Counted from the stretch's first letter, positions 1 through 6,849 are shown. The stretch: DNA of 13,385 nucleotides from Pavlovales sp. CCMP2436 (GCA_026770615.1 MU631401.1:82889-96273), one strand, 5' to 3'. The notes: generated from the sequence alone by a model not told the origin. A program made the numbers and translations.

Positions 1-45
1 CAAAACGAGCGGTCCGCAGTAGGGGTCTCAGTACGCGAACGAATG

Positions 46-90
46 GTGAAGGTTGTTTTCAACCTTCACAAACCTTCACCAACCTTTACC
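46..90. repeat. Hairpin followed by 10-bp tandem repeats
   Basis: Positions 46-55 (GTGAAGGTTG) and 60-69 (CAACCTTCAC) form a perfect 10-bp stem with a TTTT loop. The right arm also begins a run of three 10-bp direct repeats (61-70, 71-80, 81-90) that differ at one or two bases. The pattern is iteron-like and sits ahead of the first virus-like gene. A replication or regulatory role is only a guess. Confidence 0.6.
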
Positions 91-163
91 ATCCTCCAAT
101 CCATTCGGCGGAGTCGATCGAGAGAAGGTGTGGCAATATCGAGGCAGCCGTTCGCGGTCAATC

Positions 164-181
164 TTTTTTTTTCTGGGCCAC
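164..181 (+). promoter_or_regulatory. T-tract plus CTGGGCCAC motif, putative viral-type promoter
   Basis: Nine Ts (164-172) are followed directly by CTGGGCCAC (173-181), ending 33 bases before the ATG at 215. The same arrangement with CTGAACCAC lies at 800-817 before the next gene. The sharing is directly visible; promoter function is inferred. Confidence 0.4.
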
Positions 182-214
182 CTACCAGCGTGACTACGAG
201 CGAGCGGGGTGGCC

Positions 215-664
215 ATGCATACATGTCACACGTGCGGTGTCGAGACTGAACGGCCGATGCTCAGCAAGTACTGCAAGTCCTGCTACGAGAAGCTGAAGAG
301 GGCGGTGGACCGCGGCTGTGGCATGCCAGAGCTCCACGGGCACGACAAAATCCGCCGCTGCCCAGTGTGCACGCCGCACGCGAACCTCTCGTCGAAGCGC
401 AGCGAGCTACCGACAAGGAAGCGCTTCGTCGAGCTCTACTTGAAGGACCCGACGTGCGCCGTCACGGAGTACGCCTTCCGCCCAGTGACGGACTCTGACC
501 TGCTGTTGCCCACCCCGGTGAAGCGCAACCAAGGAATGGAGCACACGGAGGACAAAATCGTCACGCGCTTCGTCGGCAATGCAATGCGCAACGGCCATGC
601 GACGCTTGCCCAAGTGCAGGAGGCGATGGGCGTGCTCGCAGCACCGACCGCAACTGTCACTTAG
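215..664 (+). CDS. Small cysteine-rich zinc-binding protein, unknown function
   Basis: This encodes a 149-residue protein if it starts at the ATG at 215; the frame also contains an in-frame GTG at 209, which a eukaryotic or viral gene would not normally use. The N-terminal third carries paired cysteines: C4/C7, C20/C23, a C35 and H41/H43 cluster, and C49/C52 (CPVC). This suggests two zinc sites of zinc-ribbon or treble-clef type. The C-terminal two thirds are basic then mixed and match no family I know. It is transcribed toward the helicase gene 176 bases downstream, and both genes share a T-tract/CTGRRCCAC motif upstream, so they probably belong to one virus-like unit. Nucleic-acid or protein binding is a reasonable inference; nothing shows a specific role. 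No in-frame break is visible. Confidence 0.6.
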   Translation: MHTCHTCGVETERPMLSKYCKSCYEKLKRAVDRGCGMPELHGHDKIRRCPVCTPHANLSSKRSELPTRKRFVELYLKDPTCAVTEYAFRPVTDSDLLLPTPVKRNQGMEHTEDKIVTRFVGNAMRNGHATLAQVQEAMGVLAAPTATVT

Positions 665-799
665 CATGTTGGACGTGGGCTCTAAAAAAACGTCTCTAAG
701 CACAACCGGCACAATCCAAAAATTACTCTCGGTATGACCGCGATTTAATTGCCGATTTAAATCGTCCCTTAGCATGTCAGGCGTTCCAAATGCGCAACG
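665..799. other. AT-rich intergenic spacer with short repeats
   Basis: This spacer is clearly more AT-rich than the genes on either side. CTTAGCATGT occurs at its start (660-669, overlapping the stop codon of the zinc protein) and again at 768-777. A perfect 12-bp palindrome, CGATTTAAATCG, lies at 753-764. It may hold the terminator of the first gene and the promoter of the next. Confidence 0.4.
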
Positions 800-817
800 T
801 TTTTTTTTCTGAACCAC
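800..817 (+). promoter_or_regulatory. T-tract plus CTGAACCAC motif, putative viral-type promoter
   Basis: Nine Ts (800-808) run into CTGAACCAC (809-817), 23 bases before the ATG at 841. It is the second copy of the motif at 164-181. Outside the motif the two upstream regions do not look alike, which argues for a functional element rather than a recent duplication. Confidence 0.4.
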
Positions 818-840
818 ATGTATGGAAGCGATAAGCGGTC

Positions 841-1089
841 ATGGCGACCAAGCGCAGCATGACTGGCGGCCATGCTGATTCGGACGCAGGCTCCGTGTTC
901 GAGAAGAGCGCGCGCGCGCGTACGGACGGCGGGCAGGGCGACCACGCCAAGATCGAACTTGCTCTGCAGACATACAGGCCTCCTGCCAATGAGACACAGC
1001 GCGAATACGTCGACGTCCACGAGCTGGGCAAGGCACTCAAGGCCGCGCGCAAGCTCAAGCCGCCCGTCCTCCACCTACTCGAGATTTAG
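841..1089 (+). CDS. N-terminal segment of the D5-type helicase gene, ended by in-frame TAG
   Basis: An 82-codon frame from ATG 841 to TAG 1087-1089. It is in the same reading frame as the long helicase frame that follows, which is open from codon 1090 onward but has no ATG until well after its first conserved motif. The straightforward reading is one original gene starting at 841 that has acquired a premature amber codon. The segment itself is polar, with an acidic stretch and a C-terminal helix rich in Lys, Ala and Leu (near KALKAARKLKPPVLHLL), and shows no domain I recognise. Alternatives are stop-codon readthrough, a sequencing error, or a separate small protein. The ATG lies 23 bases after the T-tract promoter-like motif. 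Confidence 0.55.
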   Translation: MATKRSMTGGHADSDAGSVFEKSARARTDGGQGDHAKIELALQTYRPPANETQREYVDVHELGKALKAARKLKPPVLHLLEI

Positions 1090-1125
1090 TCGAGCTCCAA
1101 GCGGGATGCGAGCGGCTTCTACTAC

Positions 1126-2970
1126 GTGCACGGCTACCGTGAACGCGGCCTCGGGCGCTTGTATGCAAAGGGCGCCTCGGTGCAGCACCTACCGAGAGGA
1201 CTGCGCGCGCTGCTCTGCCATGAGGCCGTGGAGGACGTTGATTTCGAACGGAGCGCGCCAACGATCTGCTTGGCACTCTGCCAGGTCGTGGGCATCGAGG
1301 CGCCTGAGCTCGAGGCAATCGTGCACGACCGTAACGCCTGGATCAAGCTCGCCTGCTGCCACAAGGAGATGGTCTCAAAGGTGATGAACGGCTACTCGCA
1401 GGACATGGACCAGTGGCAAGGCAGCCTGCACGCGCTGCGCTCCGAGATGCGCTCGCTCGACTGTGCCCTCTATGCGAGCGAGCTCTCCGCGCCGACCCGC
1501 GCGGTCCTCGGCGATTGCGCCTCCGTGGTAGCGGTGCGCCGCGCAGCCGTGGACACGCTCGAGGACTGCGCGCTCTCCCTGGTGGTCGAGACGTTTGAGC
1601 GCGCGGGCTCTCTCTGCGTCGGCCGCATCTACGATGGCGCGCACCAGCTCAAGCACGACATCGACAAGCGTCCGCTAGACCTCGCTGCGATCGCCATCGA
1701 GGCCAGCGCGGCGGTCAAGCACACGCTCGGCCTGGGGCTGGTGGCGCGCGTCAAGCGGTTCGAGCCACCGCTCGACCCTGCGACCGGCGAGTACTGCTAC
1801 ACCGTAGAGGCAGCCATGGCCGCAGACGCGCTCTTCGCGGACGACGAGCACCTGCGGCCGACAAAGCCCGCGGCCATTGTCGACCTGGTGGCCCACTGCT
1901 TCGACAAGCCGTGGTTCGTCGTTTCGCCGTCAGACGAGGAGCGCGTCCTCCTGGTACCCGACATGGTCGACGGCACATGGAGCAAGGACCGGTACGCCTT
2001 TAAGGAGTACGCCAAGGCCATCGTAGGCAAGCTCGGCACCGACCCCAGGAGTGAGCGTCTCTACGACGAGCTCGCCGACTATGCCACCAAGGATGCGTCC
2101 TCCACGGTGCCGGGGACGGTCTTCGCTAGCAACTACATGATGAACTACGCCCCGCACTCGATGCCCTTCTCGCACGGCCAGATGCTCAATCTCGAGACGG
2201 GCTCGCACGCGGCCATCCACCCCGAGCAGTTCATCTGGAGCAGCGCGGTGCTGCACTGGGAGATCCATGCACCGCCCGTTTACCAAGAGCTTCTGCACTG
2301 GGCCGATTACTACATGCGCGACACGGAGCGCTCCTGGATGCCGCCGACCTACGCAATCAACGCGAGCCATGTGCGACTCCGCAAGTGCTTCGACCCGCCT
2401 AGCGCGAGCGAGACCGAGCTGCAGTGCATCGCAAGGAACGTGGTCTCCTTGATCGAGTCCATTTTCGGGCCCATTCGAAACACGGTGCTCGACCGCGTCT
2501 GCGCTGCGTTCTTTGAGCGCAAGCACAAGCGCCGCGAGTTCATCGTGCTGAATTGCGCCGGGGCCGAGGGCAAGTCGCTCTTCTTCTCGCTGTTGCGGAA
2601 GGCCGCCCCGGCCCTGGTCGTCAAGGCAGAGGCGCTTCCCGTTGGCGGGTGCGGGCTTAGCGGCAATAACGAATCATGGGAGCGCGCAAAAGAGGCCGCG
2701 ATCGTCGTCACCGAGGAGGTCGACGGCATCCTCGACGGCAACGCGTACAAAGACCTGAGCGGCGGCAACGGTGTTTCGATCTGCTGCTCGAAGAAGTACG
2801 GCCATGAGATCGAGACCAAGTTCTGCGGGCTCGTGGTGCTGCTGACAAACAGCCGCCTCGATTTCAAGCCGTTTGACGAGACGCTCTCCGACAGAATCAT
2901 CGCCAGGCGCATGCGCTTCTGCCAAAGCCATCGACGCCGGCCGCCACGTGGATCCCGGATCCAATGCTAG
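1126..2970 (+). CDS. D5/SF3-type replication helicase with N-terminal polymerase- or primase-like region (viral type), interrupted
   Basis: A replicative ATPase/helicase typical of large DNA viruses, polinton-like viruses and related mobile elements. The frame is open from 1090; position 1126 is a GTG and probably not a real start. Numbering from 1126: residues 8-16 (GLGRLYAKG) and about 36-46 (DVDFERSAPTI) match an N-terminal block I associate with these helicases, possibly a family A polymerase-like palm. A D5-type N-domain signature (MPFSHGQMLNLETG) lies in the middle. The SF3 core follows: Walker A with GKS at 482-484 (codons 2569-2577), Walker B acidic pair E530-E531 (2713-2718), sensor Asn N575 in LLTNS (2848-2850), and an arginine-finger-like DRIIARRMRF near 590-598. 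The last about 15 residues are out of character and indicate a frameshift near 2917. Helicase assignment is strong; the N-terminal function is uncertain. Together with the upstream TAG this copy is probably not functional. Confidence 0.85.
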   Translation: MHGYRERGLGRLYAKGASVQHLPRGLRALLCHEAVEDVDFERSAPTICLALCQVVGIEAPELEAIVHDRNAWIKLACCHKEMVSKVMNGYSQDMDQWQGSLHALRSEMRSLDCALYASELSAPTRAVLGDCASVVAVRRAAVDTLEDCALSLVVETFERAGSLCVGRIYDGAHQLKHDIDKRPLDLAAIAIEASAAVKHTLGLGLVARVKRFEPPLDPATGEYCYTVEAAMAADALFADDEHLRPTKPAAIVDLVAHCFDKPWFVVSPSDEERVLLVPDMVDGTWSKDRYAFKEYAKAIVGKLGTDPRSERLYDELADYATKDASSTVPGTVFASNYMMNYAPHSMPFSHGQMLNLETGSHAAIHPEQFIWSSAVLHWEIHAPPVYQELLHWADYYMRDTERSWMPPTYAINASHVRLRKCFDPPSASETELQCIARNVVSLIESIFGPIRNTVLDRVCAAFFERKHKRREFIVLNCAGAEGKSLFFSLLRKAAPALVVKAEALPVGGCGLSGNNESWERAKEAAIVVTEEVDGILDGNAYKDLSGGNGVSICCSKKYGHEIETKFCGLVVLLTNSRLDFKPFDETLSDRIIARRMRFCQSHRRRPPRGSRIQC

Positions 2971-3204
2971 CAGCGCTCGATTCGATGAAAACTGATGTAC
3001 GGCACGCTGCTACAACGTGTCATCCAGCCTGCTCGCGGGACTTGGGGATCGCATTCAGGTGCATCAAACGGGGGTCTTGCATCTCTCCCATATCACTCAC
3101 TGACAGGCGGCGCATCGTGGGCTGCGTCGTCGTGTGGCTACCAGTCGAGCACACACATAATGTTGCCATCTTCATCAAGGCTGATTGTTGCCCAGGGGGG
3201 CTGA
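2919..3204 (+). pseudogene. Frameshifted C-terminal remnant of the helicase
   Basis: Right after the conserved ARRMRF the helicase frame degenerates and stops at 2970. The frame one base back (codons in register with 2964) reads a plausible continuation with LPKP and then WIPDPMLAALDSMK up to about 2993. From 2995 the original frame again looks coding (MYGTLLQRVIQ). Two small indels, one near 2917-2921 and one near 2988-2996, would explain this. How far the original gene ran is unclear; the frame from 2995 ends near 3204 and looks random after about 3040. This is inferred from residue patterns only. Confidence 0.4.
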
Positions 3205-3296
3205 GCGCCCCCTCCTACTGCAGATAACATGAAAGCCACCTCCCTCATCGCCTAAGGCGTTTGCGGGTGTGTTAAAGGGTCATACTAACTAACTAA

Positions 3297-3492
3297 CCAT
3301 CTTGGATTCGGCTACTAAGTATGGTACACAGTGCCGATTTTCAATTTTCAATTTAATTTATATGTTTATTTGTTTATTTATTATTTTGTTATTAATCAGA
3401 AAAAGAAAAGAAAAGAATAACCAAATAATAAATAAATTTTAAATTTGAAAATCGGCGCTGTGTACCATACTTAGTAGCCGAATCCAATATGG
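3297..3492. repeat. Foldback element with 48-bp inverted arms
   Basis: Arms 3297-3344 and 3445-3492 are reverse complements at 46 of 48 positions (mismatches at 3301/3488 and 3332/3457). The interior of about 100 bases is very AT-rich. The arms contain the 30-base core from TCGGCTACTAAG to GCGCCGA that occurs a third time at 3551-3580. The structure resembles a MITE or the joined ends of an element with terminal inverted repeats. I see no target-site duplication. Confidence 0.8.
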
Positions 3493-3541
3493 CCCTTATA
3501 AAAAAAGGGGGGGGGGGAAATAAACTGACTTTATAAGGGGC
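3493..3541. repeat. CCCTTATA inverted pair around a poly-G run
   Basis: CCCTTATA directly follows the foldback, and its reverse complement TTATAAGGGG ends at 3540, just before the third repeat copy. Between them lie an A run, a run of about a dozen Gs, and AT-rich bases. The outer pair shows that homology between the second and third repeat copies extends beyond the 30-base core. Confidence 0.5.
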
Positions 3542-3550
3542 ATGTTGAGA

Positions 3551-3580
3551 TCGGCTACTAAGTATGATACACAGCGCCGA
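3551..3580 (+). repeat. Third copy of the 30-base repeat, upstream of the SSB-like gene
   Basis: This copy matches the core at 3308-3337 and the reverse complement of the right arm, with a G-to-A change at 3566. It is followed by a run of 12 Ts (3595-3606) and then by the SSB-like gene at 3693. Its position upstream of a gene, with a T-tract like those before the other virus-like genes, allows a promoter role. It could equally be part of a transposon end. Confidence 0.6.
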
Positions 3581-3692
3581 ATTTTAAATTTTGATTTTTT
3601 TTTTTTAAGTAAAACACGCCTCGTCACTCCATCTCGCACACGCATCCGCGCGCGCAGTCCTCCTCCGCGCCCCCACCACCCCCGCCGTCGCC

Positions 3693-4511
3693 ATGTCCGC
3701 CGCGCTCTTCATGGACGCGCAGGACTTCGACCAGAAGCTCCTGGGCGTCGAGCTGCACTACATGAAGCCGGCCGGCAAGAACCAGAAGCCCAAGAGCACC
3801 GTGCGCGTCACGTACGGACCCAACAATCGCGCGCTCGCGCTCATCTCGCCGCCCATGGCCGCCGACTGGCCGCTGCTCGGCCCCGAGGGCAACATGGGCT
3901 CCAAGTTCGCCCCGGACTCGCCCGACAAGGCCGTCTTCACGCTAGGCCTCGCCGACCGCGCGATCGAGGGCATCGAATCCGAGCGCGTCCAGCGCTTCTT
4001 CGCCGTGCTCAACCTGGTGGACGAGCGCGTCCCCGACTTTGTGTACACGCACCAGAAGGAGGTGCTCAACGCCCGCGAACTCTCGCTCGAGGCCGTGCGC
4101 TGCAAGATGAGCCTCGCCGTGAAGCAGCGCTACGACAACGACCTCCCCACCTACAAGTGCGTGAACGTCTCTGTGCGCATCATAGACTACAACGGCAACC
4201 GCCACCACCTCCCGCAGCTCGACTGCAACCGCCAGCCGCTGCTCGAGGGGCACGAGATCAGACACGAGGACGTCCTCATGGCCGCCGTGCAGCTCGACAT
4301 GTTCTACTCGATGAGCTCGGTCTTCGGCATCAAGTGGGCGCCCGTGCAGCTCATGCTCCTGCGCCGGCGCGCCGACCATTCGCAGGCGGCCCTCGGCGAC
4401 ATATTTGCGGGCACCACGCTGCCCGCCTGGGCCACGCCCGACCCGCAGCAGCAGCCGCAGCCGGCCTCCTCCGACTCGGACATGGGCTACGAGAAGTCCG
4501 GCTTCCACTAG
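3693..4511 (+). CDS. Probable viral-type single-strand-DNA-binding protein (DUF5871-like)
   Basis: A 272-residue protein with an ATG in good context (G at -3) and no internal break. The pattern resembles the uncharacterised family I recall as DUF5871 from phycodnaviruses and mimivirus relatives, thought to bind single-stranded DNA. Visible points are an N-terminal FD (11-12), a lysine-rich loop (29-34), a VRVTYGP strand (37-43), ALISPPM (49-55), a helix with LVDERVPDF (108-116), and a C-terminal FGIKWAPVQLMLLRR core (211-225). Residues 240-272 are Pro/Gln/Ser-rich and partly acidic, like the flexible tails of SSB proteins. It would coat exposed template DNA during replication, which fits a neighbour of the helicase. 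The match is from memory; expected support is an HMM hit. The upstream region holds the third 30-base repeat and a T12 tract. Codon use is strongly GC3-biased. Confidence 0.55.
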   Translation: MSAALFMDAQDFDQKLLGVELHYMKPAGKNQKPKSTVRVTYGPNNRALALISPPMAADWPLLGPEGNMGSKFAPDSPDKAVFTLGLADRAIEGIESERVQRFFAVLNLVDERVPDFVYTHQKEVLNARELSLEAVRCKMSLAVKQRYDNDLPTYKCVNVSVRIIDYNGNRHHLPQLDCNRQPLLEGHEIRHEDVLMAAVQLDMFYSMSSVFGIKWAPVQLMLLRRRADHSQAALGDIFAGTTLPAWATPDPQQQPQPASSDSDMGYEKSGFH

Positions 4512-4605
4512 AAGTCCGGCCACGCTCGGTCAAGTACCGAGCAGCGCAGAAGAAGTGACACACCACCAAAAAAAAAGTACACACTCGGATAAGCGAGCAG
4601 CTGCG

Positions 4606-5070
4606 ATGCAGCAGCAGCAGCAGAAGGCCGTCACCTCGCGCGAGATCTTCCTGCGGATCGCCCTCAGCTCGCCCTGCTCCGGCGAGGTCGAGTACAACGC
4701 CGAGATCAGCCGCTGCTGGCCCGCACTCAACGCGCTGCTCCTCGACCCGGGCGCGCCGATCTACAACCGCGTCAAGAACATCGTGCGCCTCGAGGTGGAC
4801 GCCATCTATGAACCGGTCATCCCCGGCGGCCACCTCGGCACGGTCGTCTTCGACGTGCTCCTCGAGCTCGGCAACCTCAACCCCAAGGCGCCCGCCGACG
4901 TCACCAAGCCGCTCCTCCAGCGCGAGCTCAAGCGCCTCTGCGCGCCCGGCGCCCTGGTCCGCGTCAAGCGCGTCGTGCCTGCCGAGCACAGCGGCTGGCA
5001 CATGCGCACCGCGGTCGACGGCGGCTTCGCGGGCGACATGGCCCACCGGCTCGTGCTCGCTGGTCCGTAA
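4606..5070 (+). CDS. 154-residue protein of unknown function, downstream of the SSB-like gene
   Basis: I chose the ATG at 4606, which gives a 154-residue protein; the frame is open further upstream, but that part overlaps the SSB-like gene and reads as low-complexity shadow. The protein starts with M followed by five Gln, then looks globular: a helix with REIFLRIAL, a Leu-rich stretch around PALNALLLDPG, a segment with VKNIVRLEVDAIYEP, and a basic VRVKRVVPAEH near the end. I recognise no family. Its GC-rich codon usage and position 94 bases after the SSB-like stop suggest it belongs to the same virus-derived block. A stable hairpin follows 30 bases after the stop. I see no frame break. Confidence 0.6.
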   Translation: MQQQQQKAVTSREIFLRIALSSPCSGEVEYNAEISRCWPALNALLLDPGAPIYNRVKNIVRLEVDAIYEPVIPGGHLGTVVFDVLLELGNLNPKAPADVTKPLLQRELKRLCAPGALVRVKRVVPAEHSGWHMRTAVDGGFAGDMAHRLVLAGP

Positions 5071-5099
5071 AAATGCGGCTGCAGCAGCTGCGTGCGGTG

Positions 5100-5161
5100 A
5101 CCTCTCTGGACGTCAATGACGTTGGCATCCTGGAGATGTTGACATTGAGGTCCAGGGAGGT
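5100..5161. terminator. Strong hairpin just 3' of the 154-residue ORF
   Basis: Arms 5100-5118 and 5143-5161 are reverse complements at 17 of 19 positions, with a 24-base loop that can itself partly pair. It starts 30 bases after the stop codon at 5070. A transcript-ending or 3'-end-protecting structure is the simplest idea. A small foldback repeat or small-RNA precursor is also possible. Confidence 0.35.
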
Positions 5162-5798
5162 CGCGCAAGTGGTGCCGCTGAAGCCTTGTGATCGTCTTTG
5201 TCTACTTCTTCGCCTGGAACATCGCACTGGGCGATCTGGCCGGATGCAGCTTCTCCACAGAGGTCGGTGCGCCGCCCGCTCTTGGCTCTGGGGGAGAACG
5301 TGGTCACGCCATTTTAATTTTGTTGAGGGTGGTATTTCCGCATCCGGGTCTACGTACGTCCCCTCACTTTGGAGGTCATTTTCTCGTCATTCTTGAAAGA
5401 ATCAGGTCGTAAATCACTTGAGCAAAATGGTTCCCCGTCGAATTCTACGTCTAGGGAGGTCTTCAAAAATTGATGAACACCCAATTGGTAATTATTTTAT
5501 ATTATCGGAAATAAATGCCCACTAAAAATACCCCCCGCCCCTCACTGGTAGTGGGCGCCTCGTTGCTTCGAGGGATGCCTGACGCAGTTAGTTCGCGACA
5601 TTGTTCATAGCATGGGCATGGCGTCTTTGGCGGAGCTCGGCGGTGAGTTATGCAGTGGTGACATTTGAAAAGCGGCGGCCGCGCGAGCATCACTCACCCG
5701 TCCCTTACAGTCCCTTGCTTCACTGTCAAACGTGGGGACCGGGACCGCAGGGGTGCGTCAGTCGCCGGAGCGACGTGCGGCGCGCCGAGGCGGCGCGC
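5162..5798. other. Gene-poor stretch between virus-like block and sulfotransferase-like gene
   Basis: No convincing coding frame with an ATG start. About 5400-5540 is AT-rich and the rest is GC-rich. Canonical splice signals (GTGAGT at 5643 and TTACAG ending at 5710) frame a possible 68-base intron in the 5' leader of the downstream gene. None of the nearby ATGs reads through it into the gene at 5799. Confidence 0.4.
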
Positions 5799-6623
5799 AT
5801 GCTGGCCAGAATCTGGCTCGTCTTGCTCGCCGTGGTGAGAGGACACGAGACACCGACAGCCACGATCGGGCGCGCTTTGCACATCATACAGGCGGGCGAG
5901 CCTCGCAGCGCGAGCACCTTCCAGTTCATGACGCTTTGCCGCGCATGGCAGCTCAAGCACATCGACGTGCAATGCCTCTACGTGACGCACCCGCGCCAGA
6001 TACGCGACAGTCTGCGCAACGCCGAGCAGCACTCACCGCTCCGCCGGTTCGTCTTCAAAACGCACTACTCACTTAAGCTCCAGTCAGGAAAGAGCACGCC
6101 CGCGCACGCTAGACAAATGAAGGCGTTTGTCGAAAGCACCCCGAGCTGCGCGTTCGTCGCTTCGTTCAGCGCTGGCGGACGGCCTGTCGGCTGGCCCGGG
6201 CCGCGGCCTGTGTTTGAGCAGAATGCGATGGGATCCGACGCGCGCGGCTGGCAAGCGCTCGTCGTCAACTACGCAGACCTTCTGGGCCTTGAGACTAATC
6301 AGACCGCGCTGCTGGTCCAGTACATGCGATACTTCGTGCCATTGCGAAGATGCTGCGGCACGCAAATGTCACAAGACTACCGAACTTTGCTCAACTCAAA
6401 GCATGCAGTGACGGCGGCTCCCTATCTAGAAGACATCCCAGATCTTGCGCACCCGTTCAAGTCCGATCTGGCGTACAACGACTGCCAGGCGATGAATTTG
6501 TCGGAGGTGGAGCGCCTGTACAGGAAGACGAATGTCTCAATGCGCTTTGGCTCTAGCGCGCAGGGCAAGGTGTGGACGGGCCTCAACCTGCCCCCCAACT
6601 ACTGCTCTGACGGAAGTGGGTGA
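5799..6623 (+). CDS. Secreted or Golgi sulfotransferase-like P-loop protein
   Basis: A 274-residue protein. The frame is open from 5601, but the first ATG is at 5799 and it begins a clear hydrophobic signal or anchor (ARIWLVLLAVV, residues 3-13), so I take that start. Residues 33-41 read GEPRSASTF, matching the 5'-phosphosulfate loop (PRSGSTF type) of sulfotransferases, with Ala replacing the usual Gly. VFKTH at 85-89 resembles the strand after the loop in this fold. The C-terminal half is Cys-containing (CCG, later CQ and YC), consistent with a lumenal protein. Such enzymes move sulfate from PAPS to sugars or proteins in the Golgi. I do not see a clear 3'-phosphate-binding motif, and the protein is short for the family, so a divergent or inactive member is possible. 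Codon use is less GC-extreme than in the virus-like block. Confidence 0.6.
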   Translation: MLARIWLVLLAVVRGHETPTATIGRALHIIQAGEPRSASTFQFMTLCRAWQLKHIDVQCLYVTHPRQIRDSLRNAEQHSPLRRFVFKTHYSLKLQSGKSTPAHARQMKAFVESTPSCAFVASFSAGGRPVGWPGPRPVFEQNAMGSDARGWQALVVNYADLLGLETNQTALLVQYMRYFVPLRRCCGTQMSQDYRTLLNSKHAVTAAPYLEDIPDLAHPFKSDLAYNDCQAMNLSEVERLYRKTNVSMRFGSSAQGKVWTGLNLPPNYCSDGSG

Positions 6624-6698
6624 CGGTGTATTATAATAATTATGAAGGACGAATTTGGAATTGGCGGTCAATCCTTATAGCTTCTTAGCAATTATACT

Positions 6699-6718
6699 AC
6701 TACTGATTGGGATTCAGC
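6699..6718 (-). repeat. Inverted copy of the GAATCCCYATCAG repeat
   Basis: The reverse complement reads GCTGAATCCCAATCAGTAGT, matching the repeat family seen at 6850, 7107, 8939, 8982 and 10713. It lies about 75 bases after the sulfotransferase-like gene. Confidence 0.5.
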
Positions 6719-6849
6719 TTCTTAGCGGTCCCATCCCTGACCCTATATTTTAATTTAATAATAGTCTAAATAGGGTATATAGTGTAGCACTACCGGAGAT
6801 CCATCGGCACGCGCGGTGGCGCCCAAGCCAGCGCAGCCGACTAAGGCAC

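Noticed and set aside
43..249. A 68-codon ATG frame at the left end
   Set aside because: It is built from the hairpin and tandem repeat and overlaps the start of the zinc protein; nothing supports it as protein.
3542..4558. A 338-codon Arg/Pro/Ala-rich frame overlapping the SSB-like gene
   Set aside because: It is a shadow of the GC-rich SSB-like gene in another frame; its composition is low-complexity and it shows no motifs.
5188..5412. A hydrophobic 74-codon frame after the virus-like block
   Set aside because: It starts only at GTG, has no ATG, and its second half looks random.
5643..5710. A 68-base GTGAGT...TTACAG intron upstream of the sulfotransferase-like gene
   Set aside because: Signals are canonical, but no upstream ATG would read through it into the frame of 5799; at best it is a 5' leader intron.
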